64,000 nucleotides of DNA from UBA2991 sp965221735 (GCA_965221735.1 OZ244910.1:2728001-2792000), one strand, 5' to 3'. Shown: positions 49,836 to 57,520, counted from the first letter of the stretch. Notes: generated by a model not told the origin, from the letters alone. Numbers and translations are program-made.

Positions 49836-50183
49836 CTACCCGTCGACCTCGCAACCGGTGGCTATCGCCAGGGCGTAACAGACTTCGAGCATCTTCTCAT
49901 CGCTGAGAGTTGCGACGTAGTCCTGCAACCTCTCCTTTGAAACGGTGTGGACATTGTCGAGGTTGATGGCGGACTCCTGCTCAAGTCCTTCGTCGACTCC
50001 TACACGCACCTCGCTTGGAAGCCCTCGGATCGTCGAGGTAATGGCTCCGACCAACACGTTGTCCATGAGGGGCAGGACATCAGAGCGTGTCAGGATCACA
50101 ACAGGGCGGCGCTTATCCGGAGCCCTGAACTCGTAGTGCCAGATGTCCCCGCGGGATACTGACCTGTCTACTCCTCCGGCCAC
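49836..50183 (-). CDS. mazF: MazF/PemK-type mRNA interferase toxin
   Basis: The 115 residues show the MazF barrel: SRGDIWHYEFRAPDKRRPVVILTRSDVL with the catalytic Arg, VLVGAITSTIRGLPSEVRVG, and NLDNVHTVSKERLQDYVATLS. It should cut single-stranded mRNA at a short sequence. The start overlaps the antitoxin end by 16 bases. Confidence 0.93.
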   Translation of the reverse strand: MAGGVDRSVSRGDIWHYEFRAPDKRRPVVILTRSDVLPLMDNVLVGAITSTIRGLPSEVRVGVDEGLEQESAINLDNVHTVSKERLQDYVATLSDEKMLEVCYALAIATGCEVDG

Positions 50184-50509
50184 ACTTCCTCATCTTCCCA
50201 GCCGTTCAATTCGTCCTCAGTCGGAGGGAATTTGCCGTAGCCCTCTCTGTAGCGCCGGACAATCTCCTCGCCTCTCAGGCGAGCCCTCGTCCCTCTCCCT
50301 GGCGCCTGGAAGGGCTGCTCAGCAAGGTGCGGCTCCACTGTCTCAAGGGCCGGGGAGTCACCGTTCCCCGGGGCTGGCGCACCATCCCGGGCAAGGTAGG
50401 TAGTCACAGCCTCACGAAGCACGGCCGAGCGTCCCCTGTCATGCGCCTCCGCATAGTCATCGAGCTGCCTCAGCAGATCCTCGTCAAACCAAGCAGATAC
50501 CTGCTTCAC
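50168..50509 (-). CDS. Ribbon-helix-helix antitoxin of the MazF-type toxin
   Basis: A GTG at 50509 opens 113 residues. The N terminus (QVSAWFDEDLLRQLDDYAEAHDRGRSAVLREAVTTYL) is a ribbon-helix-helix DNA-binding domain in pattern. The C-terminal part is acidic (PPTEDELNGWEDEEVWPEE) and should wrap the toxin. It lies upstream of mazF in the usual antitoxin-toxin order and overlaps it. Confidence 0.88.
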   Translation of the reverse strand: MKQVSAWFDEDLLRQLDDYAEAHDRGRSAVLREAVTTYLARDGAPAPGNGDSPALETVEPHLAEQPFQAPGRGTRARLRGEEIVRRYREGYGKFPPTEDELNGWEDEEVWPEE

Positions 50510-50515
50510 GCCTCC

Positions 50516-50521
50516 AGCCTA
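50516..50521 (-). promoter_or_regulatory. -10-like TAGGCT, leaderless configuration for the antitoxin gene
   Basis: TAGGCT lies six bases before the antitoxin GTG. The spacer GGAGGC looks like a Shine-Dalgarno sequence but would be at or before the predicted transcription start. Confidence 0.5.
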
Positions 50522-50578
50522 CGCCATCGGAACCACACCGCGCCCCGGCCCCACGCTCGCGCCTCCCGCGCCAGGCTG

Positions 50579-50584
50579 TACACT
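50579..50584 (+). promoter_or_regulatory. -10-like hexamer TACACT
   Basis: TACACT lies 51 bases before the purA ATG at 50636 and gives a leader with AGAGGGAG. Confidence 0.4.
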
Positions 50585-50635
50585 TTCTCGACGGGCCGGC
50601 TTCCGATAAGAGGGAGCGCCCGGAGCGAGTCCACC

Positions 50636-51940
50636 ATGCCGGCTGTTGTGGTTGTTGGTGGGCAGTGGGGCGATGAAGGCAAGGGCCGGATCGTCGACCT
50701 GCTGGCCCGAAAGGCACGTGTCGTTGCGCGGTATTCGGCGGGGAATAACGCCGGGCACACGATCGTGAACGAGCTTGGCGAGTTCAAGCTGCACCTCGTG
50801 CCGGCGGGCATCTTCTACCCCGAAAAGACCTGCGTTATCGGGAACGGCGTCGCGGTCGACCCCGAGGTGCTGCTGGGCGAGATCTCGCAGCTTGAGTCGC
50901 GGGGCATCGACACGGGCAAGCTGGCGGTGAGCGCCCGCGCGCAGGTGGTCATGCCCTGGCACCGGCTCATCGACCTGCTCGAAGAGGAGCGGCTTGGCGC
51001 CGGGGCCATCGGGACGACGGGGAAGGGCATCGGGCCGTGCTTCACGGACAAGGTGGCGCGACGCGGCATTCGCGTCGTCGACCTGCTGGAGCCCGAGGAC
51101 CTGCTCTCGCGGATGCGGTCGGTGGTGGACTACCAGAACCGCGTGATCACGGGCGTCTACGGCGGCGAGCCAATCGACTTCGATGCCTGTTTCGAGGAGT
51201 ACACGGAGTACGGCCGGCGGCTGCAGCCGTTCGTCGCGGATACGCAGGCGATCGTGACGGAGGCGCTGCACGCGGGCGAATACGTGCTGCTCGAGGGGGC
51301 GCAGGGCTCGCTGCTGGACCTGGACCACGGCACGTACGAGTACGTGACCTCGAGTGTGCCGAGCAGCACCGCCGGCGGGGCGACCCTGGGCATCGGCATC
51401 GGGCCGACGAACGTGCAGCGGGCGGTGGGCGTGTTCAAGAGCTACTGCACGCGGGTCGGCAACGGGCCCTTCCCGACGGAGCTGTTCGGGGAGATGGCCG
51501 ACAAGCTGCGCGACCACGGCAAGGAGTTCGGGCGGGGCGAGTACGGCACGACGACGGGCCGTCCGAGACGCATCGGCTGGCTGGACACGGTGGCGGCGCG
51601 CTACTCGGTGCGGTTCAACGGGCTCTCGGCGCTGGCGCTGACCCGCCTCGACGTGCTCGACGGCCTTCCGGCGCTGAAGCTGTGTACGGCCTACGAGATC
51701 GACGGCGAGATCGTGAAGACGATGCCGGCGAGCGCCTCGGCGCTGCGCAAGGCGAAGCCCGTCTACGAGGAGCTTCCCGGCTGGGACGCGCCGACCTCGG
51801 GCGTCCGTAACTTCGACGACCTTCCCGCGGAGGCGCAGGTGTACATCCGGCGGGTGGAGTCGCTGCTGGGGGTCCCGGTGGACCTGATCTCGGTAGGTCC
51901 GGAGCGCGAGCAGGCGATCATCGTCAACCCGATCTTCTAG
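50636..51940 (+). CDS. purA: Adenylosuccinate synthetase
   Basis: The 434 residues begin PAVVVVGGQWGDEGKGRIVD, the GDEGKG phosphate loop, followed by GNNAGHTIV with the catalytic His. GTTGKGIGPCFTDK binds IMP, and YGTTTGRPRRIGWLD is the C-terminal signature. It condenses IMP and aspartate with GTP on the way to AMP. It is expressed alone, with a tandem hairpin array after its stop. Confidence 0.97.
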   Translation: MPAVVVVGGQWGDEGKGRIVDLLARKARVVARYSAGNNAGHTIVNELGEFKLHLVPAGIFYPEKTCVIGNGVAVDPEVLLGEISQLESRGIDTGKLAVSARAQVVMPWHRLIDLLEEERLGAGAIGTTGKGIGPCFTDKVARRGIRVVDLLEPEDLLSRMRSVVDYQNRVITGVYGGEPIDFDACFEEYTEYGRRLQPFVADTQAIVTEALHAGEYVLLEGAQGSLLDLDHGTYEYVTSSVPSSTAGGATLGIGIGPTNVQRAVGVFKSYCTRVGNGPFPTELFGEMADKLRDHGKEFGRGEYGTTTGRPRRIGWLDTVAARYSVRFNGLSALALTRLDVLDGLPALKLCTAYEIDGEIVKTMPASASALRKAKPVYEELPGWDAPTSGVRNFDDLPAEAQVYIRRVESLLGVPVDLISVGPEREQAIIVNPIF

Positions 51941-52048
51941 GAGAGCGGCGGCCAGAGGCCGCCTGAGGGGAGCAGCGGGTTGGCACCCGCCTGAGGAGAG
52001 CGCTCGCGTTGCTCGCTGAGGAGAGCGCGCGGTTGGCACCGCGCTGAG
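51941..52048. repeat. Array of four tandem hairpin units between purA and cofD
   Basis: Units of 27, 28, 25 and 28 bases lie at 51941-51967, 51968-51995, 51996-52020 and 52021-52048. Each starts with GAGAGC or GGGAGC and ends with CTGAG. Stems are visible: GGCGGCC/GGCCGCC in unit 1, GCGGGT/ACCCGC around TGGC in unit 2, and AGCGCGGT-type arms around TGGC in unit 4. Unit 3 is less regular. The array starts at the base after the purA stop and ends 13 bases before the cofD stop. It may act as a two-way terminator, but the repetition is unusual. Confidence 0.7.
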
Positions 52049-52061
52049 TTTGGGGAAGGCG

Positions 52062-52979
52062 CTAGAGGTCGAGCAGGGACCGGGCGAGAGCGGCCTTGCG
52101 TTCGGGGCTGGTCATCATGGTGTTGGTGACGGCGCAGGTGAGGCCGAGGGCCTCGACGCGCGGGGCGAGGGCGCGGTCCTCTTCGTCGATGACCATGACG
52201 TCAATGAGGTCCCGGTAAATCTCGGCGACGCCGAGCGCAGAGACCTCGTGGCCGAGGCTCTCTAGCATCTTCGCGGCCGGTCCCTTGATGGCCTGGCCGC
52301 CGACGATGGGACTGATGCCGATGCGCCGGGCGTTGCTCTCGACGACGGCCTCGCGGACGCCGGGGACGGCGAGGATGGGTCCGATGCTCACGAAGGGGTT
52401 ACTGGGGGCGATGATAAGGCGGTCGGCGTCGCGGATGGCGTCGAGGACGCCGGGGGCGGGGACGGCCTCGCCAGCGCCGGCGAAGCGGACGCCGGTCACG
52501 TCGGGCTCGGTGGCGAGCCGCACCATGTAGTCCTGGAAGTCGAGCTCGCCGTCCGCCGTGACGACGTGGGTGGCGACACGCTCGTTGGTGACCGGCAGGA
52601 TCGTAGAGGCGACGCCAAAGGCGGCCGTCAGCTCGGCGACGATCTCGTGCATGGGGCGGCCTTCGCGGAGGAGGCGCGTGCGGTGGACGGCGGTGGCGAG
52701 ATCGCGGTCGCCAAGGTTGAACCAGCGCCCGTAGCCGAAGCGTCGGAGAGCGTCGACGACATCGAAGGTGTCGCCTTCAAGGCCCCAGCCGGTCTCGGGA
52801 TTGACGACCCCGGCGAGGGAGTAGATGACGATGTCGGTGTCGGGCGAGACGTGGAGGCCGAACATCTCGACGTCGTCGGCGACGTTGGAGATGACGGTGA
52901 CGGAGGCGGGGTCGACGACCTGCACGAGTCCCTGGAGGAATCGGGCGGCGCCCACGCCGCCGGCGAGCACGGTATCCAT
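52062..52979 (-). CDS. cofD: LPPG:FO 2-phospho-L-lactate transferase (F420 synthesis)
   Basis: The ATG at 52979 gives 305 residues. AGGVGAARFLQGL, ISNVADDVEMFGLHVSPDTDIVIYSLAG and GWGLEGDTFD are the CofD signatures, with APSNPFVSIGPIL and SPIVGGQAIKGPAAKML near the end. It transfers the phosphoenolpyruvyl or phospholactyl unit to the deazaflavin FO to make coenzyme F420. No fbiB, cofE or cofGH genes are next to it, but its presence implies the host makes F420. Confidence 0.95.
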   Translation of the reverse strand: MDTVLAGGVGAARFLQGLVQVVDPASVTVISNVADDVEMFGLHVSPDTDIVIYSLAGVVNPETGWGLEGDTFDVVDALRRFGYGRWFNLGDRDLATAVHRTRLLREGRPMHEIVAELTAAFGVASTILPVTNERVATHVVTADGELDFQDYMVRLATEPDVTGVRFAGAGEAVPAPGVLDAIRDADRLIIAPSNPFVSIGPILAVPGVREAVVESNARRIGISPIVGGQAIKGPAAKMLESLGHEVSALGVAEIYRDLIDVMVIDEEDRALAPRVEALGLTCAVTNTMMTSPERKAALARSLLDL

Positions 52980-52987
52980 GGGGCTCC

Positions 52988-52993
52988 ATTGTA
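52988..52993 (-). promoter_or_regulatory. -10-like TACAAT, leaderless configuration for cofD
   Basis: TACAAT lies eight bases before the cofD ATG at 52979. Confidence 0.5.
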
Positions 52994-53019
52994 GGCGCGG
53001 GAAGCGGTCGGGCAGGGGA

Positions 53020-53095
53020 TGGCGCCCCCGGCAGGACTCGAACCCACAACCCCCTGGTCCGAAGCCAGGTGCTCTGTCCGTTGAGCTACGGAGGC
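53020..53095 (-). tRNA. tRNA-Arg (anticodon TCG)
   Basis: Read on the minus strand, GCCTCCG pairs with CGGGGGC to form the acceptor stem. The anticodon arm is CCTGG-CTTCGGA-CCAGG, which puts TCG at the anticodon (codon CGA), and the T-loop is GGTTCGAGTCC. CCA is encoded at the 3' end (53022-53020). Length and arms are regular, so it should be functional. Confidence 0.95.
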
Positions 53096-53103
53096 GTTGT
53101 TCA

Positions 53104-53109
53104 AGCTTA
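53104..53109 (-). promoter_or_regulatory. -10-like TAAGCT for the tRNA-Arg gene
   Basis: TAAGCT lies eight bases before the 5' end of the mature tRNA, the same spacing seen before leaderless coding genes. Confidence 0.45.
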
Positions 53110-53159
53110 CTACGACGATCCCACCCGCCCGCGCGCGCCCGAGGGCGGGGGGAGGCCGC

Positions 53160-53165
53160 TAAGCT
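53160..53165 (+). promoter_or_regulatory. -10-like TAAGCT, leaderless configuration for ribD
   Basis: TAAGCT lies seven bases (GGGGGCG) before the ribD ATG. It is close to the divergent tRNA promoter. Confidence 0.5.
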
Positions 53166-53172
53166 GGGGGCG

Positions 53173-54282
53173 ATGGCGGACGCTTCACCGTTCATGCAGC
53201 GGGCGCTGGCGGCGGCGCGCGGGGTGCGGGGACGCACGAGCCCCAATCCCTGGGTGGGCGCGGCTCTCGTGCGCGAAGGACGGGTCGTGGCGGAGGGGGC
53301 GACCTCGCCGGACGGGGGTCCGCACGCGGAGGCTCGGGCGCTGACCGGCGGGGAGCGGGGCGGGACGCTGTACGTGACCCTCGAGCCGTGTGCGCCCTTC
53401 CCGGGGAAGCGGACGCAGCCGTGTGCGGAGGCGATCATCGAGGCGGGGATCGAGCGGGTGGTGGTGGCGTTGCTGGATGCGGAACCGCGCGTGCGAGGGC
53501 GGGGGGTGGAGATGCTGCGGGCGGCGGGCGTCGAGGTGGAGGTGGGCGACGGGGCAGCGGAGGCGGAAGCGCTGCTGCGGCCGTACCTGAAGCACCGGGA
53601 GACGGGACGGCCGTACGTCATCGCGAAGTTCGCGGCGACGCTGGACGGGCGCATCGCGGCGGCGGGAGGCGATTCTCATTGGATCACCAGGGAGGAGGCG
53701 CGCGAGCGGGCGCACGAGCAGCGAGATTGGGTCGACGCGGTGCTCGTGGGGAGCGGCACAGCGCTCGCGGACGACCCATCGCTGACGGCACGACCCGGGG
53801 GGCAGACAGCGGAGCGGCAGCCGCTTCGGGTCGTGCTCGACGGGCGGGGGCGGCTCTCGCCGGAGGCGAAGCTGCTCTCGGAGCCGGGGCGGACGCTGGT
53901 GGCGACCTCGCACGAGGCGAGCGGGGAGTGGAAGGCGGCGGTCGCGGGTACGGGAGCGCAGGTGGTCGAGTGCGAGCGGGACGGAGCGGGGCTCAACCTC
54001 GACCAGCTTCTGGCGGCGCTGGCGGAGCGGGGCGTGCTCTCGATCTGGGCGGAGGGCGGCGGGGCGGTGCTGGGGTCGCTGTTCGAGGGCGGGCACGTCG
54101 ACGAGGTCTGGGCGTTCCTAGCGCCCAGCATCATGGGCGGGGACGGGGTGCCGGCGGTTGGCGGGGCGGGAGTCACGCGCGCGGCCGGCGCGTTCCGGCT
54201 GCGGGAGCGCACCATCGAGCAACTGGGCGACGACATCCTCGTGCGGGGGTATGCCGGGGACTGGTCGCCGCAGCTACAGTAG
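53173..54282 (+). CDS. ribD: Riboflavin biosynthesis deaminase/reductase
   Basis: The 369 residues are the two-domain RibD. The deaminase part has GGPHAEARAL (zinc-binding His and catalytic Glu) and LEPCAPFPGKRTQPCAEAI (two zinc Cys). The reductase part begins RPYVIAKFAATLDGRIA and includes DAVLVGSGTALADDPSLTAR and SIWAEGGGAVLGSLF. It carries out the second and third steps from GTP to riboflavin. The remaining rib genes are not in the window, and no FMN riboswitch is visible upstream. Confidence 0.96.
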   Translation: MADASPFMQRALAAARGVRGRTSPNPWVGAALVREGRVVAEGATSPDGGPHAEARALTGGERGGTLYVTLEPCAPFPGKRTQPCAEAIIEAGIERVVVALLDAEPRVRGRGVEMLRAAGVEVEVGDGAAEAEALLRPYLKHRETGRPYVIAKFAATLDGRIAAAGGDSHWITREEARERAHEQRDWVDAVLVGSGTALADDPSLTARPGGQTAERQPLRVVLDGRGRLSPEAKLLSEPGRTLVATSHEASGEWKAAVAGTGAQVVECERDGAGLNLDQLLAALAERGVLSIWAEGGGAVLGSLFEGGHVDEVWAFLAPSIMGGDGVPAVGGAGVTRAAGAFRLRERTIEQLGDDILVRGYAGDWSPQLQ

Positions 54283-54317
54283 AAGCCACAAGAGACAGAC
54301 CCGGGAGGAACGGAGTC

Positions 54318-54782
54318 GTGCCGAAGTACTGGATGGTGACGCAGGGGCCGGAGATCTTCGGGAAAACGCGCGAGCTGGGGTTCGCACGGCACGCTTTCAA
54401 GAGCACGCGGAGCAAGATGGTGTACCGCATCGAGCCGGGCGACGCGCTGGTCTTCTACGTGACGGGGAAGAAGCAGATCGCGGGGGCGGTGCGGGTCAAC
54501 TCGCCGATCGTCGAGGAGCGCACGCGCATCTGGCAGAGCAGCAAGAAGCCGGACGAGCTGTATCCCTTCCGGGTCGAGACGGAGGCGCTGGTCGAGCTGG
54601 ACGAGAGCGGGTGGCTCGACGCGGAGCCGTACCACGACCGCATGGAGTGGACGCAGCGATGGCCCCGCGAGCACTGGACGCTGGCGTACCAGGGCAACCT
54701 GCGGGAGATCACGGAGGCCGACTTCGAGCTGCTGCTGGCCGACCTTCTGGAGGCTGCGCGGACTGCTCCGGCGAAGGCGTAG
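54318..54782 (+). CDS. EVE-domain protein
   Basis: A GTG at 54318, after GGGAGGAA, opens 154 residues. KYWMVTQGPEIFGKTRELGF, YRIEPGDALVFYVTGKKQIAGAVRV and YPFRVETEALVEL are the EVE/PUA-like pattern, a fold that reads modified bases in nucleic acids. It stands alone and has no nuclease domain attached, so a housekeeping RNA role is as likely as a restriction role. Confidence 0.82.
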   Translation: MPKYWMVTQGPEIFGKTRELGFARHAFKSTRSKMVYRIEPGDALVFYVTGKKQIAGAVRVNSPIVEERTRIWQSSKKPDELYPFRVETEALVELDESGWLDAEPYHDRMEWTQRWPREHWTLAYQGNLREITEADFELLLADLLEAARTAPAKA

Positions 54783-54817
54783 GGGCGCGAGCCGTTGCCC
54801 GGGGTGGGGGCGGTTGG

Positions 54818-54823
54818 TAGGAT
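54818..54823 (+). promoter_or_regulatory. -10-like hexamer TAGGAT
   Basis: TAGGAT lies 30 bases before the ATG at 54854; the leader has GGTGGAGG as ribosome-binding site. Confidence 0.4.
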
Positions 54824-54853
54824 TCCGCGACTACCACGGGTTGGGGTGGAGGA

Positions 54854-55057
54854 ATGGACGAATTTCCGCGCTGCCGTCGCTGTGACGACGGTGATCTGGT
54901 TCCCTTTTCGGACTTCGGAAGTCAGGGGGCGCCCATTCACTACAAGGCATGGGCGTGCACGAATCCGGAGTGCGGCTACAACATGAAGATCCGGAACGGC
55001 GATCTCTTTATCGACGAGCCGATCAACGACGGGGCGTACTACACGGGCAGGCGCTAG
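54854..55057 (+). CDS. Small zinc-ribbon protein
   Basis: The 67 residues carry two cysteine pairs, CRRC at about 7-10 and CTNPEC at about 35-40, which should bind one zinc. The middle (GSQGAPIHYKAWACTNPECG) looks like a short nucleic-acid-type ribbon. The function is unknown. Confidence 0.72.
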   Translation: MDEFPRCRRCDDGDLVPFSDFGSQGAPIHYKAWACTNPECGYNMKIRNGDLFIDEPINDGAYYTGRR

Positions 55058-55077
55058 CGCCTGCTCCGACGCCGCCG

Positions 55078-55083
55078 TAGGCT
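55078..55083 (+). promoter_or_regulatory. -10-like TAGGCT, leaderless configuration for nuoB
   Basis: TAGGCT lies seven bases (GACCGCG) before the nuoB ATG, with no ribosome-binding site in between. Confidence 0.5.
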
Positions 55084-55090
55084 GACCGCG

Positions 55091-55762
55091 ATGCCTGCTG
55101 AACACTCGACCAAGGTTTACGAGTCGCTGCCGCTTCACGACGTCACCGGCGTGGAGGAGGAACTGCAGCAGACCGTGCTCGTGACGAGCGTGGACCAGGT
55201 CCTGAACTGGGCGCGGCGCTCGTCGCTGTGGCCGGCGATGTTCGGGCTGGCGTGCTGCGCGATGGAGATGATCGCGACGGCCATGCCGCGCTACGACATC
55301 GCGCGCTTCGGGGCGGAGATCTTCCGGGCCTCGCCGCGGCAGGCGGACCTGCTGATCGTGCCGGGCACGGTGACCTGGAAGATGGCGCCGGCCGTCCGGC
55401 GCGTCTGGCTGCAGATGCCGGAGCCGAAGTGGGCGATCGCGATGGGCGGCTGCGCCACGATGGGCGGCCCTTTCGCCTACGCCTACAGCGTGACCCCGGG
55501 CGTGAACGTGCTCCTGCCGGTGGACGTGTACGTGCCGGGCTGCCCGCCGCGGCCGGAGTCGCTGCTGACGGGCCTGATGCTCCTCCAGGACAAGATCAAG
55601 GAGGACACGATCGAGGGTGGCTGGCAGCGTCGCGACGTGGAGCCGCAGTTCCACCGCTACCTGCCGGAAGGCGACCCGATCCGGAACGAGCTTGAGTCGC
55701 TGTGGCCGCCGTACGTCGACTACGACAAGCCGCCGACGGACCCGTTCGAGCCGGCCAACTAG
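55091..55762 (+). CDS. nuoB: NADH-quinone oxidoreductase subunit B
   Basis: The 223 residues hold the four N2-cluster cysteines: GLACCAMEM (two), MGGCATMGG and YVPGCPPRPE. PRYDIARFGAEIFRASPRQADLLIVPGT is the conserved core. The C terminus is about 40 residues longer than in E. coli. It should pass electrons to quinone in complex I. No nuoA, nuoC or nuoD is adjacent, so this copy is detached from an operon. Confidence 0.95.
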   Translation: MPAEHSTKVYESLPLHDVTGVEEELQQTVLVTSVDQVLNWARRSSLWPAMFGLACCAMEMIATAMPRYDIARFGAEIFRASPRQADLLIVPGTVTWKMAPAVRRVWLQMPEPKWAIAMGGCATMGGPFAYAYSVTPGVNVLLPVDVYVPGCPPRPESLLTGLMLLQDKIKEDTIEGGWQRRDVEPQFHRYLPEGDPIRNELESLWPPYVDYDKPPTDPFEPAN

Positions 55763-55821
55763 CCGTTCCACCGGCACTGACACAGACGTGGGGGGCTGGG
55801 GAAATTCCCCGGTTCGCCCGC

Positions 55822-55827
55822 TAGATT
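55822..55827 (+). promoter_or_regulatory. -10-like TAGATT, leaderless configuration
   Basis: TAGATT lies six bases (GAGGCC) before the GTG at 55834. Confidence 0.5.
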
Positions 55828-55833
55828 GAGGCC

Positions 55834-57459
55834 GTGCTCAGACGAGGGCGCGGCCGTCCGCCCCATCCCGACATCCTCACTCCGGCGGAGTGGCGCGTTC
55901 TGCGGGAGATACGCACGGGCGCCAGCAATGCGGAGATCGCCGTCCGGCTCGGGCTCGGCAACGCGACCGTCAAGTTTCACATCAGGAACATCCGCAACAA
56001 GCTTGAACTGACGGACCGGGCGGACCTCGTGGCGTGGCGCGGAGAGCCGCAGGCGGACGCGCAGCCGGCCTCGCGCCGCTGGATGCTGGCTCCGATCGGG
56101 CTTCTTGTCGGGTACTGGAAGACGGTGGTAGCGGGTGCGGCGATCACGGTCGTCGGTGGCGGTGCGATCGCCGCAGGAGTACTGGCCTACACCATCGTGA
56201 ACGAGGAAGAGCCGGCGGCGAGCCCTCGCGATGAGCCCGCCAGCGCAGCCACCGCCAGCCCCACACCCGCCCCGGGAGAGGCGACCTCGCCACCGGCAAC
56301 AGCAGCGCCCTCGGCAACCGACACGCCGGTCGCCACCCCGGAGCCGACCGTCGAGCCGACTCCCCCGCCTGTCGCAACAGAGACGCCGGGAGAGACGCCG
56401 ACCCGGCAGGCGGGCGAAGAGGGCGAGCCGTCTGTAACGTTCTGGGGGGACGTGCCGGAGGCAGAGCAGGCGACGGTTCGCACGAGGGTGGCCGACGTTG
56501 TCCAGTTCTTCGACGAACGCTTCGGCGTCCGCGTCCCAAACCTCGAGGTTCACGTGGGGGCGGACAGCGCGGCCCTCGAGGCGGCAACGCAAGATGCACT
56601 CGGCGAGGCCGCCTTCGTGGGATCCGCGCAGTACCGCGAAGGGGTTGTGTTCGTCGACATCGCGGAGGCGCACAGGGCGATCGAGCGTCTCTACTTTCAC
56701 GCCATCCAGGTTCAACTGACCGGGAGCAGCAGCTGGGGGCCATGGTGGCTTGGCGAAGGAGCGGCGATGTACGCGGCCCGCCTGTTCCGCGAGTGGCGGG
56801 GGGAGACGACCCTCGGCGCGGCGCTGGCAACCGATCAGTGGGCAGCGAGCTACCAGGAGACGCCGCTGCAAGAGTTGGAAGCAGGGTCGCCAACGGAGCC
56901 GGAGTCCTTCGATTCAGCCACGCTGTCCCTCGCAACGCTGGCGGTGGACTGGCTGGTCGGCCAGGCGGGAGAGGGGTCCCTGGTGGCGTACTACCGGACG
57001 CTCCCCGGCAGCGGGGGCTGGCGGAGCGCATTCGAGAGCACGTTCGGCATTCCCTTCGAGGGTGTCTACGCAGAATTCGCGGCGCACCGCGCTGACGTCG
57101 TGCAGAAGCGGTGGGCCCTGAGGGGTCTGGTGCTCGGGCCGGGGGACGAGCTTCTCGGAGACTGGCCGCTCCACATCGAGGCGCACCTCGACGGGACCCA
57201 GCACTCGGAGTCGGCGCCGGTGGACGACAGCGGAAGCTTCACCGTTCGTCCTCCCGACGGGACGTACCGGGTTGCGGTCGTCTGCCTGCCGTCGTGGGGC
57301 ACGCTGGGGTGGTACGGAGGCGAGAGCGGATTCACGACCCAGGAGGGAGAGGCAGTGCCGGTCGTGGTCGACGGCGAGGATGTCGGCGGGATCGTCATCA
57401 GGCTACCCGCCGCGCCAGACGAGCTGTTGCCCGCTTGCGAGGAGGGAGGCTGGCCCTGA
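55834..57459 (+). CDS. Membrane-spanning LuxR-type regulator with degenerate peptidase-like outer domain
   Basis: The 541 residues have an unusual layout. Residues 12-68 are a LuxR helix-turn-helix (LTPAEWRVLREIRTGASNAE, then NATVKFHIRNIRNKLEL). A membrane helix lies at about 96-121. A Pro/Thr/Ala-rich linker runs to about 195. The outer domain resembles gluzincin (peptidase-MA) folds: the HExxH position reads HAIQV (289-293), without Glu and second His, while PWWLGEGAAMYAA (303-315) keeps the third-ligand motif. The last 100 residues are a carboxypeptidase-regulatory-like domain. It probably binds DNA from the membrane in response to an outside signal. Confidence 0.8.
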   Translation: MLRRGRGRPPHPDILTPAEWRVLREIRTGASNAEIAVRLGLGNATVKFHIRNIRNKLELTDRADLVAWRGEPQADAQPASRRWMLAPIGLLVGYWKTVVAGAAITVVGGGAIAAGVLAYTIVNEEEPAASPRDEPASAATASPTPAPGEATSPPATAAPSATDTPVATPEPTVEPTPPPVATETPGETPTRQAGEEGEPSVTFWGDVPEAEQATVRTRVADVVQFFDERFGVRVPNLEVHVGADSAALEAATQDALGEAAFVGSAQYREGVVFVDIAEAHRAIERLYFHAIQVQLTGSSSWGPWWLGEGAAMYAARLFREWRGETTLGAALATDQWAASYQETPLQELEAGSPTEPESFDSATLSLATLAVDWLVGQAGEGSLVAYYRTLPGSGGWRSAFESTFGIPFEGVYAEFAAHRADVVQKRWALRGLVLGPGDELLGDWPLHIEAHLDGTQHSESAPVDDSGSFTVRPPDGTYRVAVVCLPSWGTLGWYGGESGFTTQEGEAVPVVVDGEDVGGIVIRLPAAPDELLPACEEGGWP

Positions 57460-57514
57460 TGACGGCCTGACAGGGCCGGCCAGCCGCGCGCGTAGCCCCT
57501 CCGAATGGCGGCGC

Positions 57515-57520
57515 TATACT
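57515..57520 (+). promoter_or_regulatory. -10-like hexamer TATACT before purF
   Basis: TATACT lies 45 bases before the probable TTG start of purF. No -35 box or purine riboswitch is visible. Confidence 0.4.

Noticed and set aside
51941..52048. Tandem 25-28 base units that might be a CRISPR array.
   Set aside because: The units follow each other without spacers and differ in their stems, and no cas gene is present.
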